A program made the position numbers and the translations under genes. From assembly GCA_030430385.1 (NCBI GenBank), contig JAUIFO010000005.1, positions 179,420 through 243,419 on the forward strand: DNA of 64,000 nt, read 5' to 3'. Every line of letters begins with the position of its first letter. Positions within the stretch are counted from its first letter, which is position 1. Source of the DNA: Bacteroidia bacterium. Its GTDB lineage: Bacteria > Bacteroidota > Bacteroidia > Flavobacteriales > Flavobacteriaceae. Below are positions 36,452 to 46,046 of the stretch, piece by piece. Under the pieces are notes generated by a model. It made no database searches, had not been told where the DNA came from, and was given only the letters and a program-made list of their open reading frames with translations.

Positions 36452-38938
36452 ATGCCGAAGAATTTAGTCATTGTAGAGTCACCAGCAAAAGCCAAAACCA
36501 TTGAGAAATATCTTGGAAAAGACTTCAAGGTAGAATCGAGTTTTGGTCATATTGCAGATTTACCTTCTAAAGAGTTAGGAGTTGATGTTGAAGGTGATTT
36601 TAAACCAAAATATCAGGTTTCCAAAGACAAAAAAGATGTTGTTAAAAAACTAAAAGAACTTGCCAAAAAAGCAGAAATAGTGTGGTTAGCAAGTGATGAG
36701 GATCGGGAAGGAGAAGCTATTGCTTGGCATCTTGCTGAAACACTTGGTTTAGATAAAGCAAAAACGAAGCGTATTGTTTTTCATGAAATTACAAAATCGG
36801 CTATAAAAAAAGCGATTGAAAACCCAAGAGGTATCGATTATGATCTTGTTGATGCGCAACAAGCACGTCGTGTATTAGATAGAATTGTTGGTTATGAATT
36901 ATCTCCTGTACTATGGAGAAAAGTAAAAGGTGGTTTATCTGCTGGACGTGTGCAATCTGTGTCAGTGCGATTGATTGTAGAGCGCGAGAGAGAGATTCAA
37001 GATTTTGTTTCAGAATCTTCATATCGAATTGATGCTGAGTTTTCAAATGAAGACGGACAAACTTTTAAAGCGAAGCTTCCTAAGAATTTTTCATCAAAGG
37101 AAGAGGCTTATCAGTTTTTAGAGTCTAATGCTTCTGCAACATTCAAGGTTTCAGATCTTGAGAAAAAACCAGCAAAAAAGTCTCCTGCAGCTCCATTTAC
37201 TACATCAACTATGCAACAAGAAGCGTCTAGGAAACTAGGGTTTTCTGTTGGTAGAACCATGAGTAATGCGCAGCGTTTATACGAAGCAGGTTTAATCACT
37301 TATATGAGAACAGACAGTGTGAATCTTTCAGATGAAGCGAGAAATGGCGCACAAGCTGAAATAGAAAACGCTTATGGTTCACAATATAGTCATCCAAGAA
37401 ATTACAAAGGAAAATCTAAAGGCGCACAAGAAGCGCATGAGGCGATTCGTCCAACCGATTTTTCAAGACATTCCGTTAATGTAGAACGCGACCAAGCTAG
37501 GTTGTATGATCTTATATGGAAACGTGCTATTGCATCACAAATGAGTGAGGCTAAATTAGAACGTACGAATGTTAAGATCAATGCTTCTACGCATGAAAAT
37601 ACATTTACAGCTAATGGTGAGGTGATTACTTTTGATGGCTTTTTGAAAGTTTACTTAGAAGGTACAGATGATGAAGATATTGAGCAAGAAGGAATGCTTC
37701 CTGCAATGCAAATTAACGAGACGCTTACCAATAGTTATATTACTGCTACCGAACGTTTTTCGCGTCCGCCTTATCGTTATACCGAAGCATCTTTAGTTAA
37801 AAAATTAGAAGAATTAGGTATAGGACGACCATCAACATATGCACCAACAATTTCTACCATTCAGAATAGAAATTATATAGAGAAAGGGTCTAATGAAGGT
37901 GTTGAGCGTGATTATACACAACTAACTTTAGAGAATGGTCAGATCGCTGATAAGTCGCTCACTGAAAAAGTGAATAGCGACAAAGGAAAATTAGTGCCAA
38001 CAGATATTGGGATGATCGTAACCGATTTTCTTGTGAATCATTTTGGAGCAATTCTAGATTATAATTTTACGGCAAAAGTTGAAGCAGATTTTGATGACAT
38101 TGCTGATGGTAAAGAAGATTGGACGAAAATGATGAAGGAGTTTTATCAAAAATTCCATCCTCAAGTTGAAGATGTGGCTGCAAATGCCGATAGAGAATCT
38201 GGAGAGCGTGTGTTAGGAACTGATCCTAAAACTGGCAGACAAGTAAGTGTGCGTTTAGGGAAGTTCGGACCTATGGTTCAAATAGGTACAGTTGACGATG
38301 AAGAGAAGCCACAATTTGCGAGTTTGTCACCTGATCAACAATTAACAACTATTACTTATGAAGAAGCGATGGAATTGTTTAAATTGCCAAAGCAATTAGG
38401 AACTTATGAAGGGGAGAAAATAGAAGTTAATAATGGTCGTTTTGGTCCTTATGTGAAATTTGGTAAAAAGTTCGTGTCACTTCCAGCAGGAACGAATCCT
38501 TTAGACGTTGAAATGGATTTGGCAATCGAGCTTATCAAAGAGAAACAAAAAGCAGATGCTCCTATATATATGTATAAGGAATTACCTGTTCAAAAAGGAA
38601 AAGGACGTTTTGGTCCATTTATCAAATGGAACAATATGTTTATTAATGTCAATAAAAAGTATGATTGGGATAACCTTTCGGAAGGTGATATCATCGAACT
38701 GATAGAAGATAAGATTCAAAAGGAAAAGGATAAACTTATTCATCATTGGGAAGAAGAAGGTATCAGAGTTGAAAAGGCAAGATGGGGACGACATAATGTT
38801 ATTAAAGGTAAAATAAAAGTTGAGCTTCCTAAAACAGTTGATGTTTCAGATATGACCTTAGAACAAGCCAAAGCACATATCGATTCTAAAGCGCCCAAGA
38901 AAAAAACCGCTAAAAAGAAAACCACTACTAAAAAATAA
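36452..38938 (+). CDS. topA: DNA topoisomerase I
   Basis: Type IA topoisomerase of 828 residues that relaxes negative supercoils. The N-terminal TOPRIM domain starts LVIVESPAKAKTIEKYLG and carries the acidic triad ASDEDREGEAIAWHL. The catalytic Tyr is Y284 in GLITYMRTDSVNLSD. SAGRVQSVSVRLIVERE marks domain II/IV. Repeated C-terminal modules follow (GKFGPMVQIG, GRFGPYVKFG, GRFGPFIKW), then a Lys-rich tail (PKKKTAKKKT), common in Bacteroidota TopA. The modules lack the Cys pairs of E. coli zinc ribbons. Confidence 0.96.
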   Translation: MPKNLVIVESPAKAKTIEKYLGKDFKVESSFGHIADLPSKELGVDVEGDFKPKYQVSKDKKDVVKKLKELAKKAEIVWLASDEDREGEAIAWHLAETLGLDKAKTKRIVFHEITKSAIKKAIENPRGIDYDLVDAQQARRVLDRIVGYELSPVLWRKVKGGLSAGRVQSVSVRLIVEREREIQDFVSESSYRIDAEFSNEDGQTFKAKLPKNFSSKEEAYQFLESNASATFKVSDLEKKPAKKSPAAPFTTSTMQQEASRKLGFSVGRTMSNAQRLYEAGLITYMRTDSVNLSDEARNGAQAEIENAYGSQYSHPRNYKGKSKGAQEAHEAIRPTDFSRHSVNVERDQARLYDLIWKRAIASQMSEAKLERTNVKINASTHENTFTANGEVITFDGFLKVYLEGTDDEDIEQEGMLPAMQINETLTNSYITATERFSRPPYRYTEASLVKKLEELGIGRPSTYAPTISTIQNRNYIEKGSNEGVERDYTQLTLENGQIADKSLTEKVNSDKGKLVPTDIGMIVTDFLVNHFGAILDYNFTAKVEADFDDIADGKEDWTKMMKEFYQKFHPQVEDVAANADRESGERVLGTDPKTGRQVSVRLGKFGPMVQIGTVDDEEKPQFASLSPDQQLTTITYEEAMELFKLPKQLGTYEGEKIEVNNGRFGPYVKFGKKFVSLPAGTNPLDVEMDLAIELIKEKQKADAPIYMYKELPVQKGKGRFGPFIKWNNMFINVNKKYDWDNLSEGDIIELIEDKIQKEKDKLIHHWEEEGIRVEKARWGRHNVIKGKIKVELPKTVDVSDMTLEQAKAHIDSKAPKKKTAKKKTTTKK

Positions 38939-38943
38939 AACGA

Positions 38944-40110
38944 ATGAATTTTAGTTTTTTGTCACCAGTTTCAGATACAGTATTAGCTCACTCCGAACTT
39001 TTATCTGAACAATCACTAGGCAAAAAAATTAAAATCCATTCAACTCAAAACGGAATTCCAGATTTAGATCAGGTTAAATTGGCGATCATTGGTGTTAAAG
39101 AAAACCGCAATGATGTCAATTATATGGGAGAAGTATTAGATTTTGATGCTATTCGCACATCTCTTTATGCGCTCTTTCCTGGTAATTGGTATACCAACAT
39201 TGCCGATTTAGGAGATATTCCATCAGGTTCTTCTATTGATGATACCTATTATGCTTTAAAAACAATCGTATCGGTTTTATTAGAAAAAAAGATCATACCT
39301 ATTATTATTGGTGGAAGTCAAGATCTAACCTATGCAAATTATAGAGCTTATGATACTATGGCGCCAATGGTCAATATTGTAAACGTAGACAGTAATTTTG
39401 ATCTAGGTGATGCAGATGTTGAAATGAAGAATAATACCTTTTTTGGAAAGATCATTCTAGAGCAGCCTTATAATTTGTTCAACTATTCTGCTTTAGGCTA
39501 CCAAACGTATTTTAATTCTCAGGAAGAAATCGATTTAATGGATAAGCTTTATTTTGAAGCCTATCGTTTAGGTGAAGTTACTCACAATATCAATATTGTA
39601 GAGCCAGTGATGCGAGATGCGCATATTGTAACTGTAGATTTAAAGTCAGTTCGTGCTGCTGAAGTTGGCGCAAAACAAAAATATTCTCCTAACGGATTTA
39701 ATGGAAAAGAGATTTGTGCGATTTCACGTTATGCAGGTATTAGTAATAAAGTTTCATCTTTTGGGATATATGAGTATAAATCGTCAACTGATTTAGATGC
39801 AACACCAATGTTAGTGGCGCAAATGATTTGGTATTTTATTGAAGGTGTTAATTGCCGAATTAATGATGATGATTTCACCGATGAAAATAGCTATCAAAAG
39901 TTTAATGTCCTTATTGAAGATGAAGAGCTTATCTTCTACAAAAGTATTAAAACAGGGCGTTGGTGGATTGAAATACCTTTTTTACCGAATGTTAATAATA
40001 AATTAAAAAAGCACACGTTATTACCATGCACGCACGATGATTATGTAGAGGCAAGTCAGGGAAAAATTCCAGAAAGATGGTATAAAGCGTATAAAAAGAA
40101 CAGTTTTTAG
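38944..40110 (+). CDS. Ureohydrolase (arginase/formimidoylglutamase) fold protein with degenerate metal site
   Basis: A 388-residue protein 5 bases after topA and upstream of gldK. The alpha/beta arginase fold is recognisable, and such proteins are usually annotated formimidoylglutamase in Flavobacteriaceae. Three of six manganese ligands are replaced. The GGxH motif is GGSQD (123-127, His to Gln). DAHxD is DSNFD (149-153, His to Asn). In DxD the second Asp is Lys (VDLKSV, D232 and K234). It is therefore likely not a normal binuclear-manganese hydrolase. A structural or binding role is possible. No hut genes are nearby. The C-terminal 100 residues (DEELIFYKSIKTGRWWIEIPF) are an addition to the family core. 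Confidence 0.78.
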   Translation: MNFSFLSPVSDTVLAHSELLSEQSLGKKIKIHSTQNGIPDLDQVKLAIIGVKENRNDVNYMGEVLDFDAIRTSLYALFPGNWYTNIADLGDIPSGSSIDDTYYALKTIVSVLLEKKIIPIIIGGSQDLTYANYRAYDTMAPMVNIVNVDSNFDLGDADVEMKNNTFFGKIILEQPYNLFNYSALGYQTYFNSQEEIDLMDKLYFEAYRLGEVTHNINIVEPVMRDAHIVTVDLKSVRAAEVGAKQKYSPNGFNGKEICAISRYAGISNKVSSFGIYEYKSSTDLDATPMLVAQMIWYFIEGVNCRINDDDFTDENSYQKFNVLIEDEELIFYKSIKTGRWWIEIPFLPNVNNKLKKHTLLPCTHDDYVEASQGKIPERWYKAYKKNSF

Positions 40111-40197
40111 CTTAATTTTGAAAGTGCAGTTTAACGATTTTTTAATCGACGAAATGTTAACTTTACAGGATGAAATGCAAAAAAACTATAAAAAAAA

Positions 40198-40228
40198 TTG
40201 TTTTTTACAAAATATATAAATATGTTTA
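40198..40228 (+). promoter_or_regulatory. Candidate promoter of gldKLMN
   Basis: TTG (40198-40200), 20-base spacer, TATGTTTA (40221-40228), one base off TAnnTTTG. It lies about 70 bases before the gldK ATG, in an AT-rich 189-base gap. Confidence 0.45.
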
Positions 40229-40299
40229 CTGCCTTAAAAAAAATAAACCCTTTTTTAAGACAATATAATTACAACTAAATAATTTAACCTCGAGTTTCT

Positions 40300-41670
40300 A
40301 TGAATATTAAGAAGTTTGCTTTATTAACCGCTGTTTTAGCTCTTTTAGTCAGTTGTAGCTCTGGTGACAGAGGAGAATTGGTAGGAGTTAAAGGAAAGAA
40401 ATGGCATCCAGAAAAGCCCTACGGTATGGCACTTGTTCCAGGTGGAGCATTTATTATGGGAAAATCGGATGATGATCTAGCAGGTGTTCAAGATGCACCT
40501 ACAAAAACAGTTACTGTAAGAGCGTTCTACATGGACGAAACCGAAATTACAAATAGCGAGTATCGCGAGTTTGTATATTGGGTAAGAGATTCTATCTTAA
40601 GAACTAAACTTGCTATTCTTGCTGATGAAATTGGAGAGACTCCAGGAAATGGTGGAATAGGAGAGTTTGCCTTTAATGATGCTGATCCAGAAAACATGTC
40701 TGTATATGAAAAGTACATGTATGACAATTACAGTGGACTTGGACCTACAGGATATGAAGGTAGAAAATTAAATCACGATGTGGATTTAATTTTTGATACT
40801 GCTGATTACCCAGACGAATACTATGCTGAGGTGATGGATACAATGTATCTTCCTATTGAAGAGTCTTACAACGGACAACGTACTTGGGATGTTAAGAAAT
40901 TTAAGTTCCAATACAAGTATATGGACATTCAAAAAGCTGCTAAAGATAGAAACCTAAGACGTCGTGATGTAATTATTACTGATGAGGTAGAAGTATACCC
41001 AGATACAACAGCTTGGATTAGAGATTTCTCTTATTCATATAATGAGCCAATGCACAATGACTATTTCTGGCACGATGCTTATGGCGATTATCCAGTAGTA
41101 GGTGTGTCTTGGAAACAAGCTAATGCGTTCTGTCAATGGAGAACTTTAAAGAAAAACTCTTACCAAAAAAGTAAAGGAAGACAGTATGTGAACAAATTCA
41201 GATTACCTTCTGAAGCAGAATGGGAATATGCTGCAAGAGGTGGCTTACAAGGCGCAACATATCCTTGGGGTGGACCTTATGCTAAAAACGACAGAGGTTG
41301 TTTTATGGCAAATTTCAAGCCTTTAAGAGGAGATTATGCTGCAGATCAAGCGTTATACACAGTTGAAGCAGATGCCTATGAACCAAATGATTTTGATTTG
41401 TATAATATGGCAGGTAATGTTTCTGAATGGGTACATGGATCATACGATCCAGGATCTTATGAATACTCAGCATCATTTAATCCTACTGTAAATGATCCTG
41501 ATAACGAACGTAAAGTTGTTCGAGGTGGTTCTTGGAAAGATGTAGCTTACTTCCTACAAGTGAGTTCAAGAGATTACGAATATGCAGATTCAGCAAGAAG
41601 CTACATTGGATTTAGAACAGTTCAAGATTATATGGGAACTGAGGTTACTAAAAATGCAGCAACAAACTAA
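40300..41670 (+). CDS. gldK: Type IX secretion/gliding lipoprotein GldK
   Basis: Outer-membrane lipoprotein of 456 residues. Lipobox ALLVSC has Cys19. A formylglycine-generating-enzyme (SUMF1) fold spans about 40-445: GMALVPGGAFIMGKSDDD, the central PVVGVSWKQANAFCQWR, LPSEAEWEYAARGG and GFRTVQDYMG at the end. In T9SS, GldK and GldN form the periplasmic ring beneath the outer membrane. It is first of the collinear gldK-gldL-gldM-gldN genes. Confidence 0.97.
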   Translation: MNIKKFALLTAVLALLVSCSSGDRGELVGVKGKKWHPEKPYGMALVPGGAFIMGKSDDDLAGVQDAPTKTVTVRAFYMDETEITNSEYREFVYWVRDSILRTKLAILADEIGETPGNGGIGEFAFNDADPENMSVYEKYMYDNYSGLGPTGYEGRKLNHDVDLIFDTADYPDEYYAEVMDTMYLPIEESYNGQRTWDVKKFKFQYKYMDIQKAAKDRNLRRRDVIITDEVEVYPDTTAWIRDFSYSYNEPMHNDYFWHDAYGDYPVVGVSWKQANAFCQWRTLKKNSYQKSKGRQYVNKFRLPSEAEWEYAARGGLQGATYPWGGPYAKNDRGCFMANFKPLRGDYAADQALYTVEADAYEPNDFDLYNMAGNVSEWVHGSYDPGSYEYSASFNPTVNDPDNERKVVRGGSWKDVAYFLQVSSRDYEYADSARSYIGFRTVQDYMGTEVTKNAATN

Positions 41671-41742
41671 TTAAAATTAACTAAACTAAATATTTAATCT
41701 ACTTAAGTTTAACGACTTAAATTAAAACTAAAAACAAAAATT

Positions 41743-42378
41743 ATGGCACAAAAAGGTAAAATCACAATCACTAATATGATCTACGGATTAGGAGCAGCAA
41801 TTGTAATTGTTGGAGCATTATTTAAAATCCAGCACTGGCCGTTCGGATCAGAAATTCTTACCCTAGGTATGATTGTGGAAGCATTAGTATTTACATATTC
41901 CGCTTTTGAAAGACAACAATCAGAATTAGATTGGTCATTAGTATACCCAGAATTAGCTGGAGGAATGTCTACAACAGGTAAAAAGAAAAAAGAAGAGCCA
42001 AAAGATGCTGAAGGATTATTATCTAAAAAATTAGATAACTTACTTAAAGAAGCTAAAATAGATGGTCAATTAATGTCTAGCTTAGGTGAAAGCATCAAAA
42101 ACTTTGAAGGTGCAGCAAAAGGAATTAGCCCAACAGTTGACGCCATGGCTGCTCAAAAGAAATACAGCGAAGAAATGTCTTTAGCTGCCGCTCAAATGGA
42201 ATCATTAAATAGCCTTTACAAAGTACAAATGGAAAGTGCTAACCGTCAAGCAGCAATTAACGAAGAGTCTGTTGCTAATGCTGAAAAATTAAAAGAGCAA
42301 ATGCAATCATTAGCCTCTAACTTATCATCATTAAATGGTGTATATGGTGGAATGCTTTCTGCAATGAACAAAAACTAA
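41743..42378 (+). CDS. gldL: Gliding/T9SS motor protein GldL
   Basis: Inner-membrane protein of 211 residues with two spans (about 12-30 and 36-54) and a long cytoplasmic helical tail. With GldM it forms the proton-driven rotary motor of T9SS and gliding. The intramembrane polar residues known to matter in the F. johnsoniae protein appear conserved: Y14, K28, H31 and E46 in KIQHWPFGSEILTLGMIVEA. The cytoplasmic part is Lys- and Glu-rich with coiled-coil character. Confidence 0.97.
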   Translation: MAQKGKITITNMIYGLGAAIVIVGALFKIQHWPFGSEILTLGMIVEALVFTYSAFERQQSELDWSLVYPELAGGMSTTGKKKKEEPKDAEGLLSKKLDNLLKEAKIDGQLMSSLGESIKNFEGAAKGISPTVDAMAAQKKYSEEMSLAAAQMESLNSLYKVQMESANRQAAINEESVANAEKLKEQMQSLASNLSSLNGVYGGMLSAMNKN

Positions 42379-42424
42379 TTAGTTTTTTAACTAATATTAA
42401 TTATTAACCCTTAAAAAACTAATT
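42377..42424 (+). promoter_or_regulatory. Long inverted repeat between gldL and gldM
   Basis: AATTAGTTTTTTAA (42377-42390) and TTAAAAAACTAATT (42411-42424) pair over 14 bases around a 20-base loop, ending 4 bases before the gldM ATG. A competing smaller hairpin, TTAGTT-TTTT-AACTAA, uses the left arm. It overlaps the gldL stop. It may set the relative levels of GldL and GldM. Confidence 0.5.
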
Positions 42425-42428
42425 TACA

Positions 42429-43991
42429 ATGGCAGGAGGAGGAAAATTATCTGCAAGGCAGAAAATGATTAACTTAATGTACTTAGTATTTATCGCAATG
42501 ATGGCGATGAATATGTCAAAAGAAGTACTATCCGCTTTCGGATTAATGGAAGCTAAATTCTCAGATTCAAATGTCGTAACTACTGATATGAACGAGAAGT
42601 TATTGGCAAACCTTGAAACTAAAGCTGAAGAAAAGCCAGCTGAATTTGCTTTAGCGGCTAATAAAGCTAAAGAGATTAGCACAGCTTCTGAAAGTTTTTA
42701 CAAATACATTGAGAGCTTAAAAGCAGATTTATTAGCAAAAGGTCAGTACAAAGTTGATGAAACTGGAAAGCTACCTTTTGAAGCTATGGATAAAACTGAT
42801 ATCCTTGACGAGGCTTGGTTTACTGGAGACAGATTAACTAAGAAAGGTCAAGAGGTTATGGCGAAAATCCAAGACTATAAAACTAAAATCAAAGAAATCA
42901 TAGGTGATGATGTTAAATACACTAAGGCTATTGAAAACTTTGAAAAGCGTTTTAGTACAGATGCGGTTCCTAATAAAGACGGTAAAAAGATCGATTGGTT
43001 AGATTACCACTTCAAGGGATTCCCTGCAATTGCGTCTTACACAAAGTTGACAGCAATGCAAAATGATGTTAAAGTGACTGAAGCTAATATGTTTAATGTA
43101 TTCTTAGGAAATACATTAGATGAGGCAGTATCTTTAAAGAATTACCAAGCCATCGTTATTGCAGATAAGTCTGCATTCTTTGCTGGTGAAAAATTCCAAG
43201 GAAAAGTTGTATTAGGAAAGTATGCTAATGTAACACCTACAGGATTAAGTATTGGTGGACAATCTGTTGATCTTGAAAAAGCAATTGACTCTACTGGTGC
43301 AGCACGCTTAGACTTTAATGTTGGTAGTGTTGGTGAACAAAATATCGAAGGAACATTTACGTTCTTAGAAGATGGTAAGCCACTTGAGATTCCTATCAAA
43401 GGAAACTATGTAGTAGTTCCTAGACCAAATTCAGCGACTATTTCTGCTGATAAAATGAATGTGGTATATCGTGGTGTTGTAAACCCAATGACAATTTCTT
43501 TTGCTGGTGTTCCAGACAATAAAGTATCTGCTTCAGGTGCTGGTTTGAAAAAAGGCTCTGGAATGGGTAAATACACAATGGTACCTACTTCAGGTAGAGA
43601 AGTTACTATTAATGTTACAGCGACTTTAGATGATGGTTCTAGAGTAAGTGATAAAGCAGTATTTAGAATTAAAGATATTCCAAAGCCAACAGGTAAAATC
43701 AACGGTCAATCTGAAGGTAAATTACCTAGAAATAACGTTGAGATTGGTAAAGTTCAATCTGTATTAGAAGATTTTGATTTTGACTTACCATTAACGGTAA
43801 CAAGCTTCAAGATTAAAGTTCCTGGTCAACCATCTGTAACATGTCAAGGAAATAGATTAAATGGTACTGCTAAAGGTGCTTTACGTAAAGCAAAGCGTGG
43901 TGCAGCTGTACAAATATTTGATATTAAGGCTAGAAGTAATGGTCCTATTATCAAACCTGCAACTCCAGTTGTGATAGAATTATCTAACTAA
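42429..43991 (+). CDS. gldM: Gliding/T9SS motor protein GldM
   Basis: Bitopic inner-membrane protein of 520 residues. The N-terminal span (about 11-32, MINLMYLVFIAMMAMNMSKE) sits in the GldL pentamer. A long periplasmic part of four beta-rich domains reaches the GldK/GldN ring. Family signatures: GGGKLSARQKMINLMYLVF, KSAFFAGEKFQGKVVLGKY and NVVYRGVVNPMTISFAGVP. The length is normal. Confidence 0.97.
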   Translation: MAGGGKLSARQKMINLMYLVFIAMMAMNMSKEVLSAFGLMEAKFSDSNVVTTDMNEKLLANLETKAEEKPAEFALAANKAKEISTASESFYKYIESLKADLLAKGQYKVDETGKLPFEAMDKTDILDEAWFTGDRLTKKGQEVMAKIQDYKTKIKEIIGDDVKYTKAIENFEKRFSTDAVPNKDGKKIDWLDYHFKGFPAIASYTKLTAMQNDVKVTEANMFNVFLGNTLDEAVSLKNYQAIVIADKSAFFAGEKFQGKVVLGKYANVTPTGLSIGGQSVDLEKAIDSTGAARLDFNVGSVGEQNIEGTFTFLEDGKPLEIPIKGNYVVVPRPNSATISADKMNVVYRGVVNPMTISFAGVPDNKVSASGAGLKKGSGMGKYTMVPTSGREVTINVTATLDDGSRVSDKAVFRIKDIPKPTGKINGQSEGKLPRNNVEIGKVQSVLEDFDFDLPLTVTSFKIKVPGQPSVTCQGNRLNGTAKGALRKAKRGAAVQIFDIKARSNGPIIKPATPVVIELSN

Positions 43992-44031
43992 TAACTGTAT
44001 TTGCATAACCCAAATTTTAAAATTTAAAACG

Positions 44032-44931
44032 ATGAATTGTAAATTCTTATTATCAATAATTGCAGCTGTAGGTTTTACATCTAGTGTGTTTGCACAAGCC
44101 AATATCTTAAATGCAAAAGCACCCGAAGAAATTGGTATGAAAACCGAAGCGCAGTTAGCTTTAGATAACGACGAACCACTTGAATACGGTTATGTTGGTG
44201 ATAGAGATATCTTGTTTTCTAAAATGACTTGGGAGAAAATTGTTCTTGATGAACGCGTAAATTTCCCATTGTATTTTCCAGTAGATACTAACAATATTGG
44301 TAAAGAGAGACGCTCTTTATACCATACGTTAATTAAAGCTGTGCAAGATGGAGATATCAAAAACGTTTACAATGATTCTTATTTTACTGAGAAGCGAAGT
44401 ATGAAGGAACTTAAGGACATCACAACTAAAACCGATACCTTAGATATTGGATATGACCAGTTGAATGCTGATGGCTATGTAGATCCTGAGTATATCACTA
44501 CTCGAAATATTGAAGCTTTTGATATTAGTGCTTATTTGATTAAAGGTTTATGGTATTTTGATAAGCGTCATGGAGAATTAAAGTATAGAATTCTTGGAAT
44601 TGCTCCTGCAGCTCCAGATATCAACTTTATAGATTCAGAAGATGAAACGAATAAAGTGCCAAACGCATTATTCTGGGTGTTTTTTCCTGAAGCTAGAGAG
44701 GTTTTACACAAGTCTAAAGCCTTTAATAACAAAAATAGCGCCATGCCTTTAACTTTTGATCACTTACTCAATTCAAGACGATTTAACGGTTACATGTACA
44801 AAGAAGAAAATGTATATGGCGATCGTGAAGTTAAAGAGTATGTGGCTGAAAATGCATTAATGCAGCTTTTAGAATCTGATAGAATTAAAGAAAAGATTCG
44901 TAATTTCGAACAAGACATGTGGTCTTATTAG
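44032..44931 (+). CDS. gldN: Gliding/T9SS ring protein GldN
   Basis: Periplasmic protein of 299 residues with a signal peptide (1-22, SSVFAQA). It forms the periplasmic ring complex with GldK. Conserved stretches include DRDILFSKMTWEKIVLDERVN, YHTLIKAVQDGDI, GLWYFDKRHGELKYRILGI and FWVFFPEAREVLHK. It is the last gene of the gld block, followed by a strong terminator. Confidence 0.96.
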   Translation: MNCKFLLSIIAAVGFTSSVFAQANILNAKAPEEIGMKTEAQLALDNDEPLEYGYVGDRDILFSKMTWEKIVLDERVNFPLYFPVDTNNIGKERRSLYHTLIKAVQDGDIKNVYNDSYFTEKRSMKELKDITTKTDTLDIGYDQLNADGYVDPEYITTRNIEAFDISAYLIKGLWYFDKRHGELKYRILGIAPAAPDINFIDSEDETNKVPNALFWVFFPEAREVLHKSKAFNNKNSAMPLTFDHLLNSRRFNGYMYKEENVYGDREVKEYVAENALMQLLESDRIKEKIRNFEQDMWSY

Positions 44932-44948
44932 TAAATAAAACACATATA

Positions 44949-44978
44949 AAACGCTCACTGAAAAGTGAGCGTTTTTTG
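44949..44978 (+). terminator. Terminator of gldKLMN
   Basis: AACGCTCACT, loop GAAA, AGTGAGCGTT, then TTTTT. Perfect stem with a GNRA loop. Confidence 0.93.
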
Positions 44979-44996
44979 TTTTAATTTTGTTTCAAT

Positions 44997-46046
44997 ATGA
45001 AAGACCTTGAAGTAGATTACATTGTTGTTGGTTGTGGACTGGCAGGAATCGCCTTTTGTGAAATTTTAGAGCAACATCATCATTCCTTTGTTGTGTTTGA
45101 TAATGCATCACAACAATCTTCCAGAGTTGCCGCTGGCTTATACAATCCTGTTGTGTTAAAACGATTTACTCCAGTTTGGAAAGCTAAAGAACTTCTACAG
45201 ATGGCACTTCCTAAATATGATATTTTAGAAGCCAAGCTTGATAGTAAACTCAATTATAAATTACCAGTTTATAGAAAGTTCTCATCAGTAGAAGAGCAGA
45301 ACAATTGGTTTTCTGCTTCAGATAAACCTGTGTTAACCGAATTTCTTTCAACAACACTTATTAAGAATACGAATCCAAGCCTTAATGCGTCTTTCGGATT
45401 TGGTGAAGTACAACATACAGGCAGAATTGATACAACGTCATTGGTGTCGCTGTATGCAAATTATCTTAAGGAGAAGCATCAATATCTTGACGAAGCCTTT
45501 GATTACAGTGTATTAAAGCCTTCAGAAAGTGGGATTGATTATAAACACATAAAAGCTAAGTACATTGTTTTTGCGGAAGGTTTTGGTATAATGCGAAATC
45601 CATTTTTCAATCAATTGCCTCTAAATGGCACAAAGGGAGAAATGTTGACGATACATGCGCCAGATCTCAAAATGAATTTCATATTAAAAGCCGCTGTTTT
45701 TGTTGTGCCTTTAGGACAGGATATGTATTGGGTTGGTTCAACCTATGAATGGGAAGATAAAACACATACTATTACATTTGAAGCTAGAGAAACTCTTGTT
45801 GAAAAAGTAAAGAAGGTCATTACTTGTGATTTTGAAGTCGTACATCAAGTTGCAGGAATAAGACCAACCACGATAGATCGAAGACCTCTAGTTGGACCTC
45901 ATGCAAATAACAATAGGATGTTTGTGCTTAATGGTTTAGGAACAAGAGGTGTAATGATGTCTCATTACGTAGCAGAGCAACTTTATAAGCATATCGAATC
46001 TCAATTACCTTTAGATGATGAGATTACTATTGAAAGATTTAGTTAA
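44997..46046 (+). CDS. FAD-dependent oxidoreductase (DAO family)
   Basis: A 349-residue flavoprotein, probably cytoplasmic. The N-terminal dinucleotide motif is VVGCGLAGIAFCEIL (11-25). The C-terminal DAO signatures are VAGIRPTTIDRRPLVGP and LNGLGTRGVMMSHYVAEQL. The family includes glycine and D-amino acid oxidases and the FAD domain of MnmC. No tRNA-binding domain is present and the substrate cannot be stated. It starts 19 bases after the gldN terminator and overlaps the convergent DUF983 gene by 4 bases. Confidence 0.87.
   Translation: MKDLEVDYIVVGCGLAGIAFCEILEQHHHSFVVFDNASQQSSRVAAGLYNPVVLKRFTPVWKAKELLQMALPKYDILEAKLDSKLNYKLPVYRKFSSVEEQNNWFSASDKPVLTEFLSTTLIKNTNPSLNASFGFGEVQHTGRIDTTSLVSLYANYLKEKHQYLDEAFDYSVLKPSESGIDYKHIKAKYIVFAEGFGIMRNPFFNQLPLNGTKGEMLTIHAPDLKMNFILKAAVFVVPLGQDMYWVGSTYEWEDKTHTITFEARETLVEKVKKVITCDFEVVHQVAGIRPTTIDRRPLVGPHANNNRMFVLNGLGTRGVMMSHYVAEQLYKHIESQLPLDDEITIERFS

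Noticed and set aside
38944..40110. Functional formimidoylglutamase of histidine degradation
   Set aside because: Metal ligands are replaced and no hut genes are near.
40140..40160. CGATT-TTTT-AATCG as terminator of the topA unit
   Set aside because: The short stem is not followed by a T run.
44982..44989. TAATTTTG as promoter of the FAD oxidoreductase
   Set aside because: The box matches, but it is 7 bases from the ATG and no -33 TTG exists.
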